Source: a virus
Virus record (IMG/VR): IMGVR_UViG_3300043392_000003
Span: 1 to 32,196 of that record
Strand: one strand, 5' to 3'
DNA: 32,196 nucleotides
Part shown: piece by piece, positions 1-5,888 of the stretch
How the letters are laid out: each line of letters begins with the position of its first letter
Position numbering within the stretch: the stretch's first letter is position 1
Translations under genes and position numbers: made by a program
Notes under the pieces: model-generated
What the model saw: only the letters and a program-made list of their open reading frames with translations
Databases searched by the model: none
Told to the model about the DNA's origin: nothing

Positions 1-127
1 TTAAATGCTGTTGGACAACAAGCTAATACTAAAGCTCAAAAGAAACTTGCTAAAATTGGCGAATTGATCCAAGTACATTTAGACGATTTCAATGATAAAA
101 AAGATGAGATTCGTTTAGATGCTTGTT
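1..127. repeat. Terminal direct repeat, left copy
   Basis: These 127 bases are identical to 32070-32196. An exact terminal match of 127 nt, the usual maximum k-mer of common short-read assemblers, indicates that the contig closes on itself. It is best read as an assembly overlap, not a biological repeat. A genuine short terminal redundancy cannot be excluded from sequence alone. Confidence 0.95.
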
Positions 128-357
128 CAGTAGATAAAGATGGAAACATAATTCAAAACGAAAAAGGAGATTATTCGTTTAATAAAGAGGGAGTTAAGAA
201 GCTTAATCAAGCAATGAAAGAATTACTTGATACAGAATTAGTATTTACTCCTATTCAAGTTTCATTCCCTGATGGATTAGAAGATTATACTTTTCTTGAG
301 GGATGGGTTAAAGGAGTTAAATTCAATAAAATAGAACAAGAAGAAATCGAATTGTAA
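1..357 (+). CDS. Small phage protein spanning the circle junction (3' part), DUF1617-like
   Basis: This is the continuation of the gene that starts with ATG at 32031. Joined across the repeat the protein is 131 aa, so the TTG at 64 is not the start. The product is charged and helical: an N-terminal helix, a KDGN..NEKGDYSF segment, then a C-terminal part rich in Glu. The pattern (helix, DEDG-type turn, 'FNKEGVKKLN' helix, acidic end) resembles the DUF1617 family found next to tail fibre and lysis genes in siphophages. That is a resemblance seen by eye, not a search result. It lies between the S74 tail fibre and the lysis cassette and its TAA overlaps the next ATG (TAATG). Function unknown. Confidence 0.75.
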   Translation, partial: LNAVGQQANTKAQKKLAKIGELIQVHLDDFNDKKDEIRLDACSVDKDGNIIQNEKGDYSFNKEGVKKLNQAMKELLDTELVFTPIQVSFPDGLEDYTFLEGWVKGVKFNKIEQEEIEL

Positions 358-683
358 TGGTAGAATTTAAATGGATTGTTGTACAGCTTGATACAAAGCC
401 ACAAGATGGAGAATTGCTTGATGTTGTATCGGTAGTTCATTGGCGAAGAAATGCTTCTGATGGCGATTACATTGCAGAGTCTTATGGCTCAATGTCTTGT
501 CCTACTCCAAGTTCTACTGACTTTACTGCTTATCCTGATTTAACACAAGCGCAAGTTGAATCTTGGCTTGATGCTGGACTTGATGTAGAAACCATTGATA
601 ATGGATTGGTTAATGATATTGAAAATCAAAAGAATCCTCCTATTGTTACACTTCCATTGCCGTGGCTAACTACTGAATCATAA
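357..683 (+). CDS. Conserved small phage protein (DUF7936-like), tail-region
   Basis: 108 aa. The layout is FKWIVVQLDTKPQDGELLDVV, VVHWRRNASDGDYIAESYGS, then an acidic 'YPDLTQAQVESWLDAGLD' helix and a Pro-rich end finishing LPLPW. This matches a widespread small phage family, which I recall as DUF7936, encoded near tail fibres in many aquatic phages and of unknown role. It has no signal peptide or membrane segment. The start overlaps the preceding stop (TAATG) and its own stop overlaps the next ATG. A structural or virion-accessory role is inference from position. Family naming is from memory. Confidence 0.8.
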   Translation: MVEFKWIVVQLDTKPQDGELLDVVSVVHWRRNASDGDYIAESYGSMSCPTPSSTDFTAYPDLTQAQVESWLDAGLDVETIDNGLVNDIENQKNPPIVTLPLPWLTTES

Positions 684-1000
684 TGAACTTTGACGATATA
701 ATTGTACCATCTATTACTGGAGCTATCGGAGCTTTTGTCACTTGGCTTGCTGGAAGAAAAAAAGAGAATGTTGAAGTACAAGGTAGCGAAATAACAAATA
801 CACAAGAAGCGATTAAAATTTGGCGAGAGATGGCGCAAGAAATGTCAGATAAAGTAAAAGAGTTAAGTGATAAAGTAGATGCACTAACACAAGAAGTTCA
901 TAGCCTTAGAAGCGAAAATTCAGATTTAAAACAAAAACTTGGACTTGATGAAAGTAAACCAAATCGGAGCAAAAGGATTAAACCTGATAAAGAAGTATGA
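683..1000 (+). CDS. TM plus coiled-coil protein, holin or spanin candidate
   Basis: 105 aa. A hydrophobic segment at about residues 6-24 (IVPSITGAIGAFVTWLAG) is followed by a long heptad-like helix at about 40-95 (repeated DKVKELSDKVDALTQEV type heptads) and a basic tail (KPNRSKRIKP). It immediately precedes and overlaps the muramidase by 53 nt. Position and topology fit a class III-like or single-TM holin, a pinholin, or an inner-membrane component of the lysis machinery. No family can be assigned with certainty. Similar TM/coiled-coil proteins directly upstream of endolysins are common in phages. Confidence 0.7.
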   Translation: MNFDDIIVPSITGAIGAFVTWLAGRKKENVEVQGSEITNTQEAIKIWREMAQEMSDKVKELSDKVDALTQEVHSLRSENSDLKQKLGLDESKPNRSKRIKPDKEV

Positions 1001-1409
1001 GGGATTTAAGTCAGCTCCTTACAAATGTCCAGCTGGCATACCTACTATTGGATATGGTGCTACTTATTATCCTGATGGCACAAAAGTAAAACTAACTGAT
1101 AAGCCAGTTACTCAAAGAGAAGCTGATACAATGCTCTTAAATATGCTAAAACATTACGAGCAAGGTGTTGATTCATTCACGACTGATAAAGTCAATCAGA
1201 ATCAATTTGATGCGCTTGTAAGCATAGCATATAACATAGGCTTGCAAGCATTAAAAGGAAGCACATTAATCCGCAAAGTAAATCTCGATCCAAACGATAA
1301 AACAATTAAGAACGAGTTTATGCGATGGACTAAAGCAAATGGCAGAGTAATGGATGGGTTATTAAATCGCAGAAAAGAAGAAGCAGAGCTTTATGGAACA
1401 GTATGTTAA
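948..1409 (+). CDS. Endolysin, GH24 (T4-type) lysozyme/muramidase
   Basis: 153 aa from ATG at 948. A TTG at 939 would add three residues but is less likely. It hydrolyses the MurNAc-GlcNAc bond of peptidoglycan. The GH24 catalytic triad is visible at the family's spacing: Glu18 in KKYEGFK, Cys27 in YKCPAG (Asp in T4, Cys in many phage homologues) and Thr33 in PTIGYG. The later 'QFDALVSIAYNIGLQALKGS' and 'FMRWTKANGRVMDGLLNRR' segments are the family's helical lobe. There is no signal peptide or SAR helix at the N-terminus, so export should depend on a holin. It overlaps the upstream TM gene by 53 nt and the downstream spanin candidate by 17 nt. Confidence 0.95.
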   Translation: MKVNQIGAKGLNLIKKYEGFKSAPYKCPAGIPTIGYGATYYPDGTKVKLTDKPVTQREADTMLLNMLKHYEQGVDSFTTDKVNQNQFDALVSIAYNIGLQALKGSTLIRKVNLDPNDKTIKNEFMRWTKANGRVMDGLLNRRKEEAELYGTVC

Positions 1410-1623
1410 TTTAATTAAGGCAGTAACAAGTTTACTGCTTTTATTTTTTGTAGGATATGTTTACAAATCTTGCAAAGAAAAGCCTAAATCTTTAGAAATT
1501 CCGCAACAAATCGTAATAAAAAATGAAATCATTAAAACCGATAGTGCTATTAATCGCATTCCTTTTATTATCAGCGATAGCGAAAGGACAAATTTCTTAC
1601 AAAATTATCGGACATACCGGTAA
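1393..1623 (+). CDS. Small inner-membrane protein, i-spanin candidate
   Basis: 76 aa. One N-terminal transmembrane helix at about residues 7-24 (LIKAVTSLLLLFFVGYVY) is followed by a Lys-rich 50-residue tail, expected in the periplasm. The ATG lies inside the last codons of the endolysin (17-nt overlap), and the 3' 101 nt overlap the next gene in another frame. Endolysin followed by a type II membrane protein with a second gene partly embedded in it is the classic Rz/Rz1 layout. Assignment as a divergent i-spanin is inference from architecture; no sequence family is recognised. Confidence 0.65.
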   Translation: MEQYVNLIKAVTSLLLLFFVGYVYKSCKEKPKSLEIPQQIVIKNEIIKTDSAINRIPFIISDSERTNFLQNYRTYR

Positions 1624-1879
1624 GGATATATGTATTCCAGTAACATTAATGGACACAATTATTCACGACTTGAAAGAAAGAAAACTGTTGCTTAGAAAGG
1701 ATAGCTTGAGTAAGGCTTATATTTCGATTCTAACGGAAGAAAATTATGCAAGACAATCAAAGATATACGAAACCGAAAAATCTTTCTATATTAGTGAAAA
1801 CAAACGCAAAAGAAACGGATGGCAAAGGAATTTCTTTATACTTACAACGGTAGTAATATCGTACCTTTTAATCAAGTGA
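1523..1879 (+). CDS. Signal peptide protein with C-terminal TM, spanin-partner candidate
   Basis: 118 aa. A clear signal sequence at residues 1-22 (MKSLKPIVLLIAFLLLSAIA then KGQ) is followed by a charged, probably helical periplasmic part (residues 45-95) and a hydrophobic C-terminus at about 102-117 (FFILTTVVISYLLI). It starts 101 nt inside the preceding gene and overlaps the next by 61 nt. It could pair with the upstream membrane protein to bridge the envelope. Unlike Rz1 it has no lipobox Cys, so if it is a spanin it is an unusual one, anchored by both ends or by its C-terminal helix. Many Bacteroidota phages carry a similar signal/helix/TM protein after the endolysin. Confidence 0.65.
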   Translation: MKSLKPIVLLIAFLLLSAIAKGQISYKIIGHTGKDICIPVTLMDTIIHDLKERKLLLRKDSLSKAYISILTEENYARQSKIYETEKSFYISENKRKRNGWQRNFFILTTVVISYLLIK

Positions 1880-2043
1880 ACGATAAACTATCAACAGCTC
1901 AAGTATTGGATATAATGCTTGATGTGATGAATCAGATTAGCGATTCAGATGATGCTACATTTGTTCTTAAAATGAAGCTGGCAAATAATATAGAGTTTTT
2001 GGTGGATCAGTTAATGCACGAATATGAGCAATCAAGAAAATAA
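1819..2043 (+). CDS. Small helical protein of unknown function
   Basis: 74 aa, acidic, no membrane segment. The C-terminal two thirds (residues 25-74, AQVLDIMLDVMNQI, then MKLANNIEFLVDQLMHEYEQS) reads as two amphipathic helices. It is embedded in a chain of overlaps: 61 nt with the upstream signal-peptide gene and 20 nt with the downstream phosphoesterase, which suggests translational coupling. No family recognised. Confidence 0.6.
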   Translation: MAKEFLYTYNGSNIVPFNQVNDKLSTAQVLDIMLDVMNQISDSDDATFVLKMKLANNIEFLVDQLMHEYEQSRK

Positions 2044-3184
2044 AAGCACACAAGAGATAAGCCAAGAAGCTTTGGAGCTTTACATTAGTGGCAAGTTTCC
2101 AAGTCAAGGAGCAATTGTTCGACATCTATTTGAGAAATATCCATACATAAGCAAGGAGCATTTAAGAATTGCTTTACTTCGCAGAGTTCAAAGATACAAG
2201 CGAATCAATAACCATCCAGCTCTTGCTACTGAATGCGAGGCAGTAGGATTACCTTTAGAGAATGTTTCAAATTATTGGTATAAAGGAAAGCAATATTCGG
2301 TACACGTTAAAGGAGATAAAGCAAAAACTTATGAAGAAATTCGAGATGAGATTGTTGCAAGTATGCAAGAGTATTCTCCAGTATATCCTACTATCATTCG
2401 TGGTAATAATACTGATGGGCATCTGCTTGTTGTTGATCCCGCTGATATTCATATTGGTAAGCTTGCAACAGCTTATGAAACTGGAGATAGCTATAATGTA
2501 GAGATTGCAATGAAGCGAGTATTGGATGGTGTTCGAGGCATTATCCAAAAAGCAAACGGATTTAATATTGACCAAATTTTATTTATTGCTGGCAATGACA
2601 TACTACACACTGATAGCGCCAAGAGAACTACTACAAGCGGTACACCACAAGACACTGATGGGATGTTTTATGAAAATTTCCTATGTGCCAAGAAGCTATA
2701 TGTTGAAGTGATTGAGCTACTAATGCAAGTAGCAGACATTCACTTTGTATTCAATCCATCTAATCACGACTACCAAAGCGGATTCTTTCTTGCAGATGTA
2801 ATTCAGTCTTGGTTTAGGAATTCATCTAATATTACTTTTGATTGTAGCATAGCGCATAGAAAGTATTACCAGTACGGAAGCAATTTAATTGGTAGCACTC
2901 ACGGCGATAGTGCGAAGCCACAAGACTTGCCGATGCTAATGGCAGTTGAATCAAGAGAAAGTTGGGCAGATACAAAACATAAGTATTTTTATTCTCATCA
3001 CTTGCACCACAAAATTAGTAAGGATTATATCGGAGTTACTGTCGAAAGTCTTAGATCGCCAAGCAGTAGCGATAGCTGGCACCACCGCAACGGGTATGGA
3101 GTTGGAGGAGTTAAAGCAGTTGAGGGATTTATACACCATAAAGAATTTGGTCAAGTCGCTCGTTTATCCCATATTTTTAATTAA
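2024..3184 (+). CDS. Calcineurin-like metallophosphoesterase with N-terminal HTH-like region
   Basis: 386 aa. The metallophosphoesterase signature is complete: Asp141-x-His143 (DIHIG), Gly190-Asn191-Asp192 (GND), Asn247-His248-Asp249 (SNHD), His293-x-Asp295 (THGD) and a His cluster at 325-328 (HHLH). These residues bind two metal ions and cleave phosphoester bonds. Residues 1-65 look like a small helical, possibly winged-helix DNA-binding part (ALELYISGKFPSQGAIVRHL). This two-part layout is common in Bacteroidota and other phages; the substrate (DNA ends, RNA or nucleotide) is unknown. It is the last gene before an HNH cassette and the terminator at 3810. Confidence 0.85.
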   Translation: MSNQENKSTQEISQEALELYISGKFPSQGAIVRHLFEKYPYISKEHLRIALLRRVQRYKRINNHPALATECEAVGLPLENVSNYWYKGKQYSVHVKGDKAKTYEEIRDEIVASMQEYSPVYPTIIRGNNTDGHLLVVDPADIHIGKLATAYETGDSYNVEIAMKRVLDGVRGIIQKANGFNIDQILFIAGNDILHTDSAKRTTTSGTPQDTDGMFYENFLCAKKLYVEVIELLMQVADIHFVFNPSNHDYQSGFFLADVIQSWFRNSSNITFDCSIAHRKYYQYGSNLIGSTHGDSAKPQDLPMLMAVESRESWADTKHKYFYSHHLHHKISKDYIGVTVESLRSPSSSDSWHHRNGYGVGGVKAVEGFIHHKEFGQVARLSHIFN

Positions 3185-3189
3185 ATTTG
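3182..3189 (+). promoter_or_regulatory. Possible Bacteroidota -7 promoter element TAAATTTG
   Basis: TAAATTTG is an exact match to the Bacteroidota -7 consensus TAnnTTTG and starts at the stop codon of the phosphoesterase gene. A convincing -33 element is not obvious. It would start a transcript just before the structured leader of the HNH gene. Confidence 0.35.
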
Positions 3190-3194
3190 TATTA

Positions 3195-3283
3195 AGCAAC
3201 TGCAACTGCTAACTACAACATTAATGGCTCATTTTATTTACAAGACGTTGCAGACTTGTATTTAATTTGAGCCTTTATTTTTT
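3195..3283 (+). promoter_or_regulatory. Structured mRNA leader of an HNH gene: two hairpins with kissing loops
   Basis: Hairpin 1 is AGCA (3195-3198) with TGCT (3207-3210), its loop containing CTGCAAC (3200-3206). Hairpin 2 is a long stem of 3226-3244 with 3255-3273, 15 of 19 positions paired and GGCTCA/TGAGCC at the base. Its loop contains GTTGCAG (3247-3253), the exact complement of loop 1. A U-rich decamer (3274-3283) separates hairpin 2 from the ATG at 3284. The leader at 6136-6233 has the same layout with different paired sequences. Hairpin 2 plus the U-run could also act as an intrinsic terminator in front of the gene. Confidence 0.65.
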
Positions 3284-3763
3284 ATGGAAATTTGGAAAGA
3301 AATTAATTGGGTTGATGGGAAATTTGCAATCAGCAATCAAGGTTTAGTTAAAAATTTGATTACTAATAAAATTCATTATGGATCAAATTTAAGAGGCTAT
3401 AAATCAATTAACCTTAAGAATAATGGTAAAATCAAAAACTATTTAATTCATAGAATAGTAGCAAAAGCTTTTATGGATAATTACGACGATAAATTAATGA
3501 TTAACCATATAGATTTTAACAAATCAAATAATAAAATAGATAATTTAGAATTAGTTACTAATAGAGAGAATCAATGCCATTCTATTAAAGCTAAAAATAA
3601 ATTCATAGGAGTTTCTTACCATAAAATTTATAAGGTTTGGACAGCACAAATAATGATAAATGGTAAGCTTAAATATTTAGGAAGATATCAAACTCAAGAA
3701 GATGCTTATAATGCAAGATGTAAATTTGAATTAGATAATGGTATTGTCAATAAATATTTATAA
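3284..3763 (+). CDS. HNH homing endonuclease with AP2 domain
   Basis: 159 aa. Residues 1-45 are a NUMOD4-type DNA-binding segment (MEIWKEINWV...AISNQGLVKN). Residues 55-98 are the HNH nuclease: His56, Asn74-His75 in MINHIDFNK, then NKIDNLELVTNRENQ. Residues 105-150 are an AP2-type DNA-binding domain (GVSYHKIYKVWTAQIMINGK, YLGRYQTQEDAYNAR). The protein is a free-standing selfish nuclease and probably cuts phages lacking the element. It sits between the phosphoesterase gene and the terminator, preceded by a structured leader. It is more AT-rich than the neighbouring structural genes, consistent with mobility. Confidence 0.9.
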   Translation: MEIWKEINWVDGKFAISNQGLVKNLITNKIHYGSNLRGYKSINLKNNGKIKNYLIHRIVAKAFMDNYDDKLMINHIDFNKSNNKIDNLELVTNRENQCHSIKAKNKFIGVSYHKIYKVWTAQIMINGKLKYLGRYQTQEDAYNARCKFELDNGIVNKYL

Positions 3764-3809
3764 TATTACATAATTAGTTTTCATAGTAGATAAAGGTTTA
3801 GTTGAAAGG

Positions 3810-3841
3810 AAAGGGTACTGGCATTGCTGGTATCCTTTTTT
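3810..3841 (+). terminator. Intrinsic terminator
   Basis: AAAGGGTAC (3810-3818) pairs with GTATCCTTT (3830-3838) with a single G:U, around an 11-nt loop, followed by a run of T at 3836-3841. It ends the lysis/phosphoesterase/HNH block and lies 62 nt upstream of the promoter element at 3903, marking the boundary between transcription units. Confidence 0.8.
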
Positions 3842-3902
3842 GTTGCTTGAAAAATAATTAAAAAAAATATTTAAAAAAGTTTTTTATTTCCAAAACAAGT
3901 AT

Positions 3903-3910
3903 TACCTTTG
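3903..3910 (+). promoter_or_regulatory. Promoter -7 element TACCTTTG, early block
   Basis: TACCTTTG matches TAnnTTTG. A T-tract (3880-3885) lies about 17 nt upstream at the position of the -33 element, inside a very A/T-rich stretch (3848-3890). It follows a strong terminator and precedes a series of closely spaced genes beginning at 3953, so it is a good candidate for the main host-type early promoter. Confidence 0.55.
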
Positions 3911-3952
3911 ACATATCGAAAGCAACGAAGCAATCGAATAAACTTTATCAAG

Positions 3953-4150
3953 ATGAAAAAAGAATTTAGAATTTTCGAAGAAAACAATGCTAATTTTTTT
4001 AATCAATATGGCATTGCTGGTTATTTAAATCAAGATGATGCCAATAAATATGCTAAGTTAAAATGCGAATGGTGGGGCAGCAATTTAGTTTATTTAGGAG
4101 CTGAATTAATTGATGGATATTACTTCCCACAATTTAATGTATTTGATTAA
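3953..4150 (+). CDS. Small hypothetical early protein
   Basis: 65 aa from ATG at 3953; an in-frame TTG at 3908 overlaps the promoter element and is unlikely to be used. The product has alternating aromatic and acidic residues (EFRIFEENNANFFNQYGIAG, YLNQDDANKYAKLKCEWWGS) and looks like a compact alpha/beta domain. It is the first gene after the promoter at 3903, a position where phages commonly place host-takeover genes, but no function can be read from the sequence. Confidence 0.65.
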   Translation: MKKEFRIFEENNANFFNQYGIAGYLNQDDANKYAKLKCEWWGSNLVYLGAELIDGYYFPQFNVFD

Positions 4151-4202
4151 TAATTATACCGAGTGGAGGCGGATTCCTCCATAACTTTTTAACATTATCA
4201 AA

Positions 4203-4328
4203 ATGAAAAACTTCTTTAAACTAATGATTGGCGAAGATTTCACAACTTCCGACATCAAACCAGCTTTAATATTAGCTGCAAAATTAGCCTTAATTCTTAC
4301 AATCGTTTCAATCATTGAAAAACTATGA
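4203..4328 (+). CDS. Small membrane protein (41 aa)
   Basis: Begins MKNFFKLMIGEDFTTSDIKP, followed by one transmembrane helix of about 18 residues (residues 21-38, ALILAAKLALILTIVSII) and a short EKL tail. Its TGA overlaps the ATG of the next gene (ATGA), as in many gene pairs here. The N-terminal 20 residues should be cytoplasmic. Function unknown. Confidence 0.65.
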   Translation: MKNFFKLMIGEDFTTSDIKPALILAAKLALILTIVSIIEKL

Positions 4329-4492
4329 AAGTAATAAAGGCGCAATTCAAGGATGAAGCTGGTTATTATACAATGACTTGGAGCTTTAATCCGAAACTTT
4401 GGGAAGTCAAGGACATTATCCAAAATGAGTGTAAAAAATCAAAGGCAACTTTTATAAAATTTATCAGTTATGACAAGGGATCAACTAATTGA
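4325..4492 (+). CDS. Small hypothetical protein (55 aa)
   Basis: Begins MKVIKAQFKDEAGYYTMTWS and continues with a basic, Lys-rich second half. No membrane segment or known motif; the pattern suggests a beta-hairpin followed by a helix. It overlaps the upstream gene by ATGA and the downstream gene by 23 nt, which supports it being a translated member of the early series. Confidence 0.6.
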   Translation: MKVIKAQFKDEAGYYTMTWSFNPKLWEVKDIIQNECKKSKATFIKFISYDKGSTN

Positions 4493-4631
4493 AGATATTA
4501 AGCATACAAATCAAATGCTTGGACTTCGCAATAATTTTTTAGAAATATATGCGCTTTCTTTTGAAGAACTTAAAATAGTTTGGAAGCGTAATTGGGAAAA
4601 CTTAACTCTGTTATTACAACAATCAAATTAA
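4470..4631 (+). CDS. Small hypothetical protein (53 aa)
   Basis: Begins MTRDQLIEDIKHTNQMLGLR and contains SFEELKIVWKRNWENL. It is predicted all-helical and soluble. It overlaps the previous gene by 23 nt and ends 2 nt before the ATG of the ERF gene, so it is probably translationally coupled with it. No family recognised. Confidence 0.6.
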   Translation: MTRDQLIEDIKHTNQMLGLRNNFLEIYALSFEELKIVWKRNWENLTLLLQQSN

Positions 4632-4633
4632 TT

Positions 4634-5170
4634 ATGGAAAATCAACTATCAATTATTCAAAGTAAAGTTAAAGCTCCAAAGGGGCAGTTTAACTCATTCG
4701 GTAAATATCATTACCGTTCTGCCGAAGATATACTTGAGGCAGTAAAGCAAGTAGTTAATCCAATGGGTTACTCAATTACAATCTCTGACACGATAATTAA
4801 CGTAGGAGATAGATATTACATTAAGGCTACTGCAACTCTTTCAAATGGCAAAGAAACTTGGTCAGTTGATGGATATGCAAGAGAGGAAGAATCCAAAAAA
4901 GGAATGGATGGATCGCAAGTTACTGGAGCTTCAAGTTCTTATGCTCGCAAGTATGCCTTAAACGGATTATTTGCATTAGATGATACAAAGGATTCAGATG
5001 CGACTAATACACACGGAAAAGACAATCAAGGATATGTTAAGTTTGATATTGTTATGATTCAAGATTGCAATACTGAAGCAGAGCTTACAAACTTATACAA
5101 CAAGTACAAATCAGTTTTAACTGATGCAGACATTAAATTATTTTCAACTCGTAAATCTCAATTAAAGTAA
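4634..5170 (+). CDS. erf: ERF-family single-strand annealing recombinase
   Basis: 178 aa from ATG at 4634; a TTG at 4592 lies inside the previous gene and is rejected. The ERF core is recognisable: KVKAPKGQFNSFGKYHYRSA, then EDILEAVKQVVNPMGYSI, a beta-rich middle, and the signature GASSSYARKYALNGLFALDD. ERF proteins form rings that anneal complementary single strands and drive phage recombination and concatemer formation. The C-terminal 40 residues are a variable helical tail. It is followed with a 1-nt overlap by a protein carrying an SSB-like C-terminal tip, a sensible partner. Confidence 0.92.
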   Translation: MENQLSIIQSKVKAPKGQFNSFGKYHYRSAEDILEAVKQVVNPMGYSITISDTIINVGDRYYIKATATLSNGKETWSVDGYAREEESKKGMDGSQVTGASSSYARKYALNGLFALDDTKDSDATNTHGKDNQGYVKFDIVMIQDCNTEAELTNLYNKYKSVLTDADIKLFSTRKSQLK

Positions 5171-5436
5171 TGGAAAAGAAAGACAAAGTATTCGCAGATG
5201 GTATTATCTTCAAACGTAACGATAATGCTCCAAGCTTCGCCATTGGCAAGCTATCATTCAAAGTAGAGGAGGCGATTGCTTTCCTACAAGCAAACTCCAA
5301 AAAAGGATGGGTTAACCTTAACATTAACCAAAGCCAAAATGGCAAGTATTATATTGAGCTTGATACTTGGGAAGCTACTGGAGCAAAGCAAGAAGCTCCA
5401 AAGTCAAATGCAAATTCAACTGACTTGCCTTTCTGA
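5170..5436 (+). CDS. Small protein with SSB-like C-terminal tip, recombination partner candidate
   Basis: 88 aa. Residues 1-68 form a beta-rich domain (FADGIIFKRNDNAPSFAIGK, LSFKVEEAIAFLQA, KGWVNLNINQSQNGKYYIEL) followed by a low-complexity linker (TGAKQEAPKSNANS) and the end STDLPF. A domain, a flexible linker and a terminal DLPF is the layout of bacterial SSB, whose DDIPF/DLPF tip recruits repair and replication proteins. The N-terminal domain is too short for a classical OB fold, so this may be a mini SSB or a protein that mimics the SSB tip. It lies directly downstream of erf. Confidence 0.75.
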   Translation: MEKKDKVFADGIIFKRNDNAPSFAIGKLSFKVEEAIAFLQANSKKGWVNLNINQSQNGKYYIELDTWEATGAKQEAPKSNANSTDLPF

Positions 5437-5700
5437 CTGAATAAAATCAAGTTAAATACTTGCTACCAATTTAAATGGAAAGACCATTATGGTGGATCGT
5501 TCAATGGCTATGCTCAAAGCTATTACCATTGGAAAGAGTTTAAAACAAAGGAAGAAGCTTACAATTACATTACTGGAATGAAAGCTGGAAACTTTTTAAA
5601 AGGAATTACTGAACAAGGCGAAGAATATGACAAGTTAATAGCCAATGAAGATGGAGATGGCTTGGAAGAATACAACGCTAAAAACACTTTTATTATATGA
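5437..5700 (+). CDS. Hypothetical protein with non-standard start, directly after an in-frame TGA
   Basis: The reading frame of the upstream gene continues open past its TGA (5434-5436) for 87 codons to a TGA at 5698. The translation looks like a real protein (YQFKWKDHYGGSFNGYAQSY, HWKEFKTKEEAYNYITGMKA) with an acidic end. The first ATG is only at 5578 and would discard the most protein-like half. The only conventional alternative upstream is CTG at 5437, abutting the stop. Either a CTG start coupled to upstream termination or read-through of TGA is needed. The stop overlaps the next ATG (ATGA), as in genuine neighbours. Confidence 0.5.
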   Translation: MNKIKLNTCYQFKWKDHYGGSFNGYAQSYYHWKEFKTKEEAYNYITGMKAGNFLKGITEQGEEYDKLIANEDGDGLEEYNAKNTFII

Positions 5701-5888
5701 AAATCAGAAAAATGGATATGTACAAAGAAGTCGCAGAAAGACTTAACCGAAAAGGAGTTAAACCTTTCAGCGCAAGAGAATTCTCAATGCCATTAATTCA
5801 ACAAGTTGTTTACGGTAAAGTAAAGAATGAGGATGTAATGGATGAAATAAAAGAGCTTATGCTTGAGAAGCTTTATGAGTCAAGGTAA
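5697..5888 (+). CDS. Small putative HTH DNA-binding protein
   Basis: 63 aa, basic. MYKEVAERLNRKGVKPFSAR followed by PLIQQVVYGKVKNEDVMDEI resembles small phage helix-turn-helix proteins in which the recognition helix reads 'xVxxVxxGKxKNexV'. No dimerisation or effector domain is present. It may be a Cro-like regulator of the early block, but this rests on pattern alone. It starts within an ATGA overlap and overlaps the next small gene by 14 nt. Confidence 0.6.
   Translation: MKIRKMDMYKEVAERLNRKGVKPFSAREFSMPLIQQVVYGKVKNEDVMDEIKELMLEKLYESR

Noticed and set aside
3160-3167. Fifth exact TCGTTTAT, inside the phosphoesterase gene, as another late promoter
   Set aside because: Lies within coding sequence with no AACAAW half at the right distance and no ATG 5 nt downstream; probably chance.
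3185-3763. HEARO/omega-RNA with an IscB-type nuclease
   Set aside because: The proteins have NUMOD4/HNH/AP2 domains and no RuvC or bridge helix, and the leaders are about 100 nt instead of the longer omega-RNA.
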